This document shows, piece by piece, positions 12,201 through 24,200 of a stretch of 64,000 nucleotides of DNA. Below the pieces are notes generated by a model that saw only the letters and a program-made list of their open reading frames with translations, was not told where the DNA came from and searched no databases. Position numbers and translations under genes: made by a program. The stretch covers positions 4,650,001-4,714,000 of the forward strand of contig OX637334.1 of NCBI GenBank assembly GCA_951799405.1, given 5' to 3'. How positions within the stretch are numbered: position 1 is the first letter of the stretch; each line of letters begins with the position of its first letter. The stretch is from Agapetus fuscipes (lineage: Eukaryota > Arthropoda > Insecta > Trichoptera > Glossosomatidae).

Positions 12201-15200
12201 ACTTAATAACTTAATGGTCTTTTCGTTTACAGTTCACAGTATTCATCAACAACCGCAAAGCCCGCACCGGAGAGAAGGTTGAGGTGGCCATATATGGAGA
12301 GCCAGGCTCCTACGTGGGGCTCTCGGGCATAGACAATGCCTTCTACACCATGCAGGCTGGAAATGAACTCACATATGCACATGTAAGCTCACACCATTAT
12401 TATAAACCTCTTACTGTTTCTACATCTTATTAGGAACCCTGGTGGATGCTGGTATTTTCCAACCTTAAGCAACCTTTCAACTATGGAGGTGCCTGCCGCT
12501 ATTTTTAAATGATTACCTGCTAGGGTAAAGGATGATTTAAGCGGTGTGACCGGTGATCTCAAAGACTTGAAGAAATATTTTTGTTAAATATAAACCTCTT
12601 TGGGGTACACTTGGTTTCGGATACACAAAGAATATTAATCTTATAACTAGCAACAAAAATTAAACATTTTAAAATTTACCTCTTTTATGTACTTATCGAT
12701 AGAAGGATTGATATAATTTCCAAGTTAAAATGAGGTCTGCGTATTTATTGACATAGACAAAGTTGCTACGACATGACCGGGTGGCTAGGGGTTAACGACT
12801 AACTAGTATTGTGTTTTTGTTTGCTATGTTCCCTGATTTTGTATACCTGTGCCGTTTTCCTGCCAAAAAAAGTTCTGAATTCAAATTTGATGCTGATTCT
12901 TTTGCTCTGTAATTCAAACTCTGTTTTTCTTTCAAGGTCATCACCAAAATGGCAACGTTTGACGAGCAGACCAACGGCACCTTCAAGCACAGCTGGCTCT
13001 CCCACGAGGGAACTCCTGACGAGCTCATCTACTTCCCGTCTTCAACATTTGGAATTGACGCCAACAGAACCTTCGAGTAAGCATATCGTTATTGCTCTAT
13101 ACTAGGTCCCGCCCGGAGCGTATCCACTATTTGAGAGAAGACATCTTCTTTCCTGGAGCATGCTACCTTTTGTCATCTTGTCAAATAGAATTGAGAATTT
13201 CGACTTTATAATCTGTCATGCAATATCGAGAATCACAAATGCATGCCTATATTTCATACATAATCTCATTTCTTAGTGCTCAGAACTTTCAAATAAATCG
13301 CAAAAATAACCTACCAAAAGTTGAACAAATCGTTTGGTTTGAAGGGATCGCATGTGGCAAGTGGAACCTATTTATTTTTACAGGTAAAGGGGCCCGCCCC
13401 ACGCCAACCACTTCAGTTGAAGTGGGGGTTTCCCAACTCCCGAGGGGGCTGCTACTCATTATTTCGTGAAGGCTGCGTAAAACTTGTCAGTATTTTAATT
13501 TTGGGCTTGAAATCAACACCAAAACGGACAAAACACCCTCAGTATAAGTGGAACCCAAGCTCTCCGCATGGAATACAAGCACTCTACCAACTGAGCTATT
13601 GACTGGACTGAAAGCTATAAATGTTTATTGTTTTCTTATCTGTCTCCGTTATTCTTGTTTACTTTCAATCAACTGTGTGTTGTTGTTGTGCAGGTACGCT
13701 GGCCTGGTGGTGTTCAGCGATGTGCAGGTGTCCCGCAGGCCGGACTACTGTAACTACACCATGGGGTACGGAGAGTGTCTCAACGGCCGCTGCTACAGGG
13801 TGGAGAAGAAGTGTGACGGAGTCTACGACTGCGAAGACGGAACAGACGAAGCTGGGTGTAAGTACTTCTGTGGTAAAAAAGAAACATCTAGCTAGAATAG
13901 ACAATGAACAACTGATAAAAGAGGGAATGCCAAAGAATGAATGGATTGAATAAGTGAGTTTGCAAATGATTAGACCAGTCCGTAGTCCAGTGGTAACACT
14001 TCGGACTCGTAAATGAAAGGTTGTGGGTTCGAATCCCGGCGAAGCGCAAAAAAATGTACCATTTATATTTTCAAATATGCTCTTCGCTGGGTTGAAAAAT
14101 TCATAAAACCTTTACCAAAGACCGATCACTAAAGGTACATCCAGCCTTACAGCAACTGGGTCTTGCTTGAGTATTGGCACTTTGTAGTGATGCCCAAGCT
14201 CGTAAACAACACCTCTGCAACACTACAACAAGTGTCATAGACCCCTAGAGTCTCTGAAATCCAGGGAGTCTCCTGCACAGGATTTTTTAGAAAAAAAAAA
14301 CTAGACTCTTTGCGAAAAAGAGAAGGAGCGTGCATGAAGAGAGTGATGAATGTCAAGGAGATTGGCAAATCATCCATCTACCTATTTCTCTTTCACATTT
14401 TTCATTCCCTCTGTGCATACATTTTGCCAGTCTCACAAGTTTGACATTATTTATTTTCTCCGTGTTATTTGATTTTTTTTTCCCCAGGTGACCTTGACCA
14501 GATCACCAAGCTCACCCACTTCCGCAAGTTCCGCTTCAATCGCATCCAGCGCCAATACGACAACGTGTGGCTGTGGAAGGACATCAACATTGGTCCCCAC
14601 GGCCGCTTCATCTTCAACGTGGAGGTGCCCAAGAGGCCGGCGCAGTGGATGGTCTCCGCCTTCAGCATGAGCCCCAGCCTGGGCTTCGGGATGCTGCCCA
14701 AGGCCATTGAGGTAAGCTTCTTTCATTTTTAAGCTGTAGTTGTTTGCACCGTTTTGAAAAATTGTCTTACTTCAAGCACATTTGGATCAAGACTATAACG
14801 ATTGATGAAAATAACAATAAGGAGATGATAAGCTGACAGTTGTGAGACGCCTCTCGCTCAGACTTCTTAAAATAACCTTTACCCTAAGTGTAAAACATTG
14901 TGTAAACTGACCTCAATTGCATGAGTTGAAAAATTGTATGGAAACTAAATCACTTTCTAGAGTGTTTTTGTTTCTTCCATACATTGTTTTATTGACGCGA
15001 TTGAGGTGAGCTTGCGCAATACTTCACACTCCGGGTGCAGTTCCTGCAGTTACTCGGGCGCAACTTCTTGCAGTGCCTTGTGTACTGTGAGACCAAGTTT
15101 GAATTTAATTTGTTGTGAAATTCCAAGCAGTGGAACTTCGTGGTAGTGATCTTATCTTTCTTTGCTGATTAATTCATTACCCTGCATTTCTTCCAGTACG

Positions 15201-18200
15201 AAGGTGTGCTGCCGTTCTTCATGAACCTGGAGATGCCGGAGGTTTGCCGGCAGGGGGAACAGGTGGGCGTCAGGGCCACGGTCTTCAACTACATGCTGAC
15301 GGCCATCGAGGCCACGGTCGTGCTGGCCGGATCTCCAGACTACAAGTTTGTGCACGTCGAGGAGTTTGGCATTGTAAGTTTTTGAAACCACCAATTCAAA
15401 TTTTCAACATTTTGATTATGGATGCGCAAGTCTACAACAGTGTTTGGTGAGTGTGCTTTTGCAGTGGCAGCTCCAAATGTATTGAACCGACTGCCACCTG
15501 TGGGTGGAGAGATTGCCAACAACCAGTCACTTCAAGAGATCTCTCAAGACCTTTATTCACCAAATCTTCTGAGATGCCCATGGAGTGCCAACAATGTCAT
15601 GAAACGTCACCAATGAAAGTCATAGAAGTCATGAGGAGATTTGCACCCAATGTGTTTGGCATGTATGCATATCATGAAAGTTAGAGTATATCACTGCTAT
15701 CTTCCATTGTACACCGCAAACGCATTTATCAGAGTTTTCAGGCTTCACGTGGTAAACAGTAATCTGCAATGAATTTGATTTGTCACTGCCCATAATAACC
15801 CTAGCCTAATACAATGTATTAATGATGTTATTTAGTTTTACAGTTTTAGATTTATGATTTTTTGCTTGCTCCAGGTCCCATCCTACAACCCTCGCACGTC
15901 TTTCGGAGAGCACCAATTCTTTGTGTACATCCCAGCCGGAGAGGCCATGATAGTCCACCTGCCCGTGGTGCCGCAGAGGCTGGGGGAGATCCACGTAACC
16001 ATCCACGCCACCACTCTTATCGGCAAGGACACGCAGACCAAGAGGCTCTATGTGGAGGTGAGAACAAGCTTTGTGTACATCTCAGCCAGAGAAGCTATAG
16101 AACATGTGTAAAACCTATTACGACCTGCAGTGCAGAAGCTAAAGCAGACACAAGAAGAACCAAAGGACTACGCAAAACATTCTAGACCCAGGTTTCACTC
16201 GAGTGGCTACCACTACAGGCCCGTAATCTAAAGGTAGTGGATTAGATTTCCAGCTTAGCATAAAAAAAATCAAATATGCTCTTCACTGGGTTGAATACTC
16301 ATGAGGATGTTTTCGTGATTTTTTTAAATAATAACCCATATGTAGGTAGTCCTCTCTGTAGTCTAATGGTTAACACTAATGGGGAAAACGCAGCAAGAAG
16401 TAACACTATATGTGTTGCTTAGCAGCATATCTCCTTCAAACCTTTATTTTGTATCTGAGACACAGGTTTTCCTAGCTCAAGGACATTTATTATTTTCTTA
16501 CTTAGGTTAAAAAGCTGTATGTAAATCATCTGTAAAACAATCTGTACAAATAAATTATTATTCATGATATCTGTGTTTGTTCCTTAGGCCGATGGTCTCC
16601 CGCAGTACCGGCACCAGTCCATCCTGCTGGACCTCTCCAACAGGGCGTACATCTTCCAGTACCTGCACGTCAACGTCACAGAGACGCCCATCATCCCATA
16701 CGACGTGGACCGCTACTACGTGTTTGGCTCCAACAAGGCGAGAGTGTCCATCGTGGGGGACGTGGTGGGGCCCATCTTCCCCACCATGCCCATCAATGCC
16801 ACCACCATGCTCAACCTGCCCATGGTAAAGGGATACTCTTCATCTAAAACAAGAAAGTTTTTTTTTCTTTTAAGAGTGCACTTCCCAAAAATTTACTTTC
16901 ACAAGTGCATCATCACATAGTCATATCATGCTGGGATAAGCTCTTAAATTAAATCTTTAAAAGTATTTATATTTACTTGAAATAAATATAGGTCAGCGCA
17001 GTTAAGGCATGTTACATAAAAAGGTGCATAAAATAAATCAGGCCATCTCCAACTGTAGCCATCTGGCACACATAGCCGAAAACTCTTCAACAGGGTGGGA
17101 CTGTCAATGATGCCATTGATCTAGAAAAGTTCTTATAATGTTCCATACACAGAACGCAGACAATAAAATCTTACGTAATTTTTCACAAAATCATAAAAAT
17201 AGAAAAGTGTATAAAAGATACAACAGCACCCCTAGCGAGCGATTCAGTTTGCATGCATTTGATCTATTTAATATATTAATTCTATTTAAAAATATATTAG
17301 TTCTAAAAAAAAAAGTTTTAAAAAAATGTTAGAAAAAGCGAGAAACTTAATCACGGAGAATTTATGCAATATTTTATTTTCTACACAAAGTTTTTACACT
17401 TCAATCCTGCAATAGATACGGCAATCCTCCACACCAATTCACCTTACATTATCTTTTCCAGGATTCCGCCGAGCAAACCATGTTCAGCTTTGCCGCCAAC
17501 CTGTACACCGTGCTGTACATGCGGCACATCAACCAGCGGAACCGAACCACGGAGCGGCACGCCTTCTACCACCTCAACACCCTGTACCAGCGCCAGCTGT
17601 CCTTCCTCAAGCCCGACGGCTCCTTCAGCCTGTTCCGCAGCGACTGGAACCAGTCCACCTCCAGCGTCTGGCTGACGGCCTTCTGCGCCCGGACCTTCCA
17701 GGACTCCTCCTTCTACGAGTGGGAGAACTACATCTACATTGATCCATCCGTGAGTAAAGTTTGATGTGGTGTATTGTGGAGATGGAAATGCGGTCGGCAG
17801 AATAACGGCAGGATTATTTATTTTTAGGTTAGAATGAGGCTCACCATTCATCCTGTAAAAAAGTTGTAAGTTGTAAGTTGACATGCGGCATGTGTAAGCG
17901 CAAACTTATATGAATCGTAAATGTAATAAATCTTTGCAACTTAGATTATAGAATATTCCTGTCTATAGCTCAGTTGAAAGAGTGCTCAGATTCCATGCCA
18001 GAGAGCTAGTTTTCGATCCCCGCCAAAGGTATTAGAATTGATTTTCCGTTTCCATGTTTGATTCAAACCTGAAATCAAAATACTGGCAAGGCTTAGTCAA
18101 CCTTCACAGAAAATGAGAACCATAACAATAAAAAGGGTCTACTCCACAAAATCCAGGGGCATAAAAAGAGATGAGATGGAGCGGTGTGGTGAAAAGGAAC

Positions 18201-21200
18201 TTACGAACTCTGGGTGTGACCAATTGGCGATGAGAGGTGATGGAGAACGAAAGGTGGAGACAACTCCTCGAGGAGGCCAAGACCCACACAGAGTTGTAGC
18301 GCCAATGATGATGATGATGGCCTATGAAATCCAACATTTTCTGCACATTCTTATCCTCCTTCTTGTTTCACTCCTAACCGGATTTGACTCCTTACTCCTG
18401 AGAAGGCAACTGTCACTTGCGAGATTCATCCTCAAACTTCTTAGGAGTGAGGTTGATTGTGTAGTGTTAAGTGACCGCTTCTTGACGCTCTATGTACCCG
18501 ACTCATTTATCAGAGCCCGGTCGCATAGGCTTTTTAACCTCGAGCCGAACCAATATTATTCGCAATTAATTTGTTTCGCGAGCGCAAACGCTCATAAACG
18601 AATCGATGTCGTCCTCACCACATCTGGATATATTTAATACTAGAATGAATGGACTGATGTGTGAATGGAAGGTTCTGCTAGAAAGACGAATGTTAGAATA
18701 ATACACTTATATTGTTTTGATTTTTTTTGCATAAAATATTGTTTTATTTTTATAATACTTGTATTACATTATAACTTTATGGTATCAACTGTCATGTTAT
18801 ATTGTTTCAATAAATAAATGATTTAAGGGCATCATTTTTTTCTAAACCAAATAAATTCCGTCCTTCATTTGAGCCTCCTACGCTTTCTTGCTTAAAAATG
18901 TTAATTTCTTTTGTTTGTACCATCAGGTGATCTCAAACGCCATATCGTGGATCCTGGACCACCAGAACCAGGACGGCGCCTTCTACGAGGAGGGCTGGCT
19001 GGCAGACAGGAAGGTGAACACTTCCCTGCACTGGCCTTGGGAGGAGCTGCAGCAGAGGAACATCTCCCTCACTGCGCACTGCATCATCACCCTGGTCACC
19101 GTCAAGGACCTCAAGGACAAGGAAGGGGTGAGACATTCCTGCATTACATTTATGGAAGTTGAAGGTACGACCAATCCGTGGTATAGTGGTAACGCTTTGG
19201 ACTCGTAAATGGAAGGTTGTGGGTTCAAATTTCGACGGAGCACAAAAAAGATACCATTTATATTTTCAAATATGCTCTTTGTTAGGTTGTAAAATTCATT
19301 GCCTTTACCAAAGACCGGTCACAAAAAGTCCATCCAGCTTTACAGCAAGCTCAGTTGGTAGAATGCTTGCATTCCCACAGAGGGTGTCAGAAATAATTTC
19401 CCATTTCGTTGTTTATTTCCAAACCCAAAATAAATACCGGCAGGTTTTCTCAGCCTTCACAAGAAATGAGAACCAGCCGCCTTGGGAGCTGGGAAACGCC
19501 CACTTCAAGTGAAGTAGTTGGCATGAGGCCAGCCCCCTTACCCGTAAAGATAAACTGATCCTGAATTGCCACATGCGATCCCTTCAGAGATAACGTAAGC
19601 AAAAGGTTACACTATATGCGTAGCTTAGTTGCGTTTATTGCGTGCGAACACTTCCCTAAATATGAAAAAAATGTAAGTCTCTCACATTCCATAAAAATAC
19701 CTCATTATTCACGCCTTGTTAAACCTGCTTGCCGTCTTTCTCTATTTGGTTTGGGAATGCGTAAATCAGGACTGCCTAAGTTAATCCAATCTTCTCCATC
19801 ATAATCCACACCTCTTTGAACCTGCATGCTCTCTGTTGCCAGGGCCTGGGAGCGCGCGTGGCGCTGGGCCTGCAGAAAGCCGTGCAGTGGCTAGAGCGCA
19901 ACATGAAGCTGCTAGACGAGCACGGGGAGCCGTACCACGTGGCCATCGTGGCCTACGCACTGCTGGTCAGCAAGGCCTCCAGCGGGGAGCAAGCCTTCGG
20001 GATCCTGGCCAAGCACGCCAGGCGAGAAGGTAAACACCAGCACTTTCTTCTTCTTGCTGCTTTAGATCACTAATCTGTTATTGAATGAAGTTGTCTTGTT
20101 GGAGAGATGTTTTCCGGGATCTGTTGTCGTGATCTATGGGAGCTGGAGCTTTTGGACGTTTCGCCCATGTTTACGGTGGGCTTCTTCAGCATGAAGTATG
20201 ATGATGAAGATGATCTTGATAGACACTGTTGTTGGCTTCTTGGAATTTGTCTTCTTTGGAAGTAGATCACCAACTATCCCTTTAACGACGATACTGGCGA
20301 TGTCCTACAGGTATACTGTGAAGGATAATGAGAAATCTTCGAGCTCTTCTTCCACGGCCCTACAGCTCATATCTCCCCTTGGCCTCCATCAGCCTTCGCC
20401 CCCAACTCCTCCTGTTTACTGCTGCAACTTTCCAGTCTGTCACCTGAAATAATTGGTTTGCGTCCTTCCTCACCTCATCCTTCCATTTCAGCCTAGGTCT
20501 GCCAACTCTTCTTTTCCAACCCGGATATCCCTCAAGGATCCTTTTTTTTCCTGGAGCTAGCCGGCGAGATTAAGTACAAGGCATCTTCTCAAAGTATATT
20601 TTAATCATTAGCAACTTATGAAATGATGTTGTGAGGCATGCATTATATGAATTTGCCTTACGTCACTTGATGACGTCACGTATGTCTGTTTCCCAGGTGG
20701 TCTGATGTACTGGGGCAAGGAGGCGGTGCCCATGCCGCCGTACAAGCAGGAGAACCAGAAGCCCTTCCTGCTGCCCCGCCTGCCCTACATGTACGACAGC
20801 ACCAACATCGAGACCACGGCCTACGCGCTCATGGTCTACAACGCCCGCCAGGAGCTCATCATCGACCCCATCGTCATGTGGCTCAACTCACAGAGACTCA
20901 CCGACGGAGGCTGGGCCAGCACACAGGTACATTTTATGTTTTTTTGTTGTCTATTTACTGTTCTGTCTATCTATCTAACGTCTATTTGTGACAAGAGAAA
21001 TAAATAGAGGACAATAATTCAAGTTCGAACCGGCCCATAGTCTGTGGTTAACACTTTTGACTCGTATATGGAAGGTTGTGGGTTCGAATCCAGGCGGAGA
21101 ACAAATAATATACCATTTATATTTTCAAATTTGCTTTTCGCTGTGTTGAAAAATTCATAAACCTTTATCAAAGACCGGTCACCAAAGGTCCATTCAGCCT

Positions 21201-24200
21201 TACAGCAACTGGCTCTTGCTTGAGTATTGGTGCTTTGTAGCGACGACCAAGCTCGAAAACATCACCTCTGCGGCACTACAACAAATGTTATAGACCCCTA
21301 GAGTTTCTGAAATCTAGGGAGACTCCCGCACATTATTTCTTAAAAAAAAATACTATTCCGTCTAGATATCTACCATCTATCTGTGACAAGAGAAATAAAT
21401 AGATGACAATAATTCAAATTCAGAAAACAGAAGGTAGGGAAGCTAACTAAGCTAAGCCGAAGAGTAACTCACAGTATAGTAATAAAACGGTAGCAAGAAA
21501 AAAGAGAAGAAAAAGCAGTGGACTACAATGAAGCCCCGGAAGAACAATTTCAAGCATCCAAAGCCGGCCATGAAAATCTAAAACTGTTTATAAGCTTTCT
21601 CTAGAGACAACCAAGTTTACATTGGGCTCTTGGGGTGTCATTCACACAAAAACATTAAGGGAATACAAAATAATGAATGAATTTCTTGTTGCAGGACACA
21701 TACATGGCAATGCGAGCCCTCATAGACTACACGGCCAGGAAGAGGCTGCGAGACGTCAGCACTCTGACCTTGAGCGTGGAGGCCACAGCGCTGCCGGGGC
21801 AGACCAAGAACCTCTATGTCAACAATGACAACATAGCTGTACTGCAGAGCATTGATGTAAGAATGAAGTTATCTTCATCCTCTTCAATAGCCCATATCTC
21901 TCTTTGGCCTCCCCTATCTTGAACCTCTTTTCGCCTCTGTCCTTGGCCGCCATCCTCCAACTTGGCACCTGCAGTAACCGCATCGCATCCCTCTTCACCT
22001 CGTCCTCTCACCTCAGTCTTGGTTTTCCAAACCTTTTCCTTTCTCCTAAGTTTCAATTCATGATGTGTTTGGGGAGCTGTGAGTTGGGCATCCTTTGTAC
22101 ATGTCCAGCCCATCTCAATCTCTCCAGATTCATAAGTGTTCATCATTGTGTCGGATGCGCCATTGTTCTCCATCTCTCACCTTTCTTTTGAAAATGTCCA
22201 GGATTTCAGCCGTTCTACCATCAGTGTCACTCCTCACATCCATATAAAAATACCATTCTTACTTACCAGTATTCACTTTATGTTATTATAATATTCATTT
22301 TAATTACTTCTTTTAATCACATTATACCACCTCTATTTTTTCTCTATGTTATACATAATTTTTGATGAGCAATCAACTTCTTCTATCAATCCATCTTTAG
22401 AAACTTACTTGGTATTGAAATAAATGTTGACAATGTCATTGTTTGTTTGCAGATTCCTCAGGCGTGGGGCACGGTGAAGGTGCAGGCCAAGGGGGCGGGC
22501 TACGCCATCCTGCAGATGTCCGTGCAGTACAATGTGGACATAGAAAAGTTCCAGACAGAGCCCCCCGTCAGGTCGTTTGATCTCTACACTAGAGCCAACT
22601 TCCACGGGAGGAATCAGTCTCACATTACTTACCAGAGTTGTCAGAGGTAAAGAAAATCTCTCCTCCAACTCCTCCTGTCCCCTGCAGCCTTTCTCCAACT
22701 TGCCTGGAGAAGCTGTGTGGTATATCTATCACCCCATGCTCCCACCAACATCTAGAACTTTTTAGCAGATACGACAATCTTACCATCACAGCCTTAGCAA
22801 TTTTACTTGAATTGAGATAATATGCCGAAAGACGTTAATGATTTTGCGCTTCAAAAGGCTCTAATGCTCCATAGGCTGATAAATGTATACCAGATATAAT
22901 CATTATCTCTGCAATTCTTGACTCCTTTTTTGAAAACAGTGTTGACAGTTTTTAGAGCATGGGGACTCAACGGTCATCCTCATTCTAGTCAACTTTAAAA
23001 CTTTGTTTGGGTGCAAATTAAAATTAGTGAAACTTTTCAGATAATAGACAAACTGGAACTCATTCTAGTTCATCCTCAATTGTTGTGCAGAAAGGATACC
23101 TTTTGAAAACATTGGCTATGATGCCAAAAAAATGTAACATCCAACAAAACTCCAATTCAAACTGAATGTGTACCTTGTCTGTTCCAGATGGACCAACTTG
23201 AATGAGTCTATCAGGTCGGGCATGGCGGTGCTGGACGTGGGGATCCCCACAGGCTACATCATCCAGCAGCAGAAGCTGGACGCCTACATCCTGTCCCGCA
23301 GCGTGAGGAACCTGCAGCGGGCGCGCTTCCAGGACAGGAAGGTGCTCTTCTACTTCGACTATGTAAGGACCACCATGCACTCAATTACAACTCCTGTTAT
23401 CCAAGTCAGTCAGGACCGGATACTAGCCTATTGCGATACTATTAGTACCTTTTACACTAATGGAGCTTCTGCGCCATCTGTTGATGAATAACCAAAGATA
23501 ACCTCATCTTTGATCACGAGCAACAACAATTGAGTTCGTGCTTCTTCATCGAAGAAAAGTCACATCTCCTGATGACGTTGGACAAGACTTCAAGGAAGCG
23601 TTGAGAAACCTGTTTTTTTTCTACAACACAGTCTGTAAAATCTGTTTTTTTTTAATTGCATACAAAATGTATGATGAAAACCTTAATTCAGGTCATTTAA
23701 TGACCTTTTTCTATGTTCATAACACTTTTATGAATATCACATCACATCATCACACTAGAGAAGCTCATCGCAGACATGAGTGAAACGTTCAGAAGCTCCA
23801 AGTCCAGCTCAGATGGCAACAGATCCCGGAAAGAGACATTTCAACAAGATATCTGTTAATTTGATTAATTGTTGTGGTACTTTCCAGTTGGATCATGAGG
23901 ACACCTGCATCAACTTCACCATAGAGAGATGGTTCCCCGTGGCCAACATGTCTCGCTACCTCCCCATCAGGGTGTATGACTACTATGCTCCAGGTAACGT
24001 ACTAACAATTTCATCCATAATCTAGTGGCTAACGCTTCAGACATTTAATCGGAAGGTCATGGATTGATTCCCAGCTGAGCACGCAAGCTTGCAGAAGGTG
24101 TTTGAGATGTCATCCATACAAAAACAGTGCTCAACCAATAAATCATTCTAATTTGTTGCGCTATTTAATGCCTACCAAGTTTTGGAGATTTATTTTTGTT

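Noticed and set aside
13973..14050. tRNA gene
   Set aside because: It has A and B boxes but no cloverleaf closing; it is the head of a SINE with several copies.
18113..18637. 174-codon ORF as a gene
   Set aside because: It joins two unrelated LINE tails in frame by chance.
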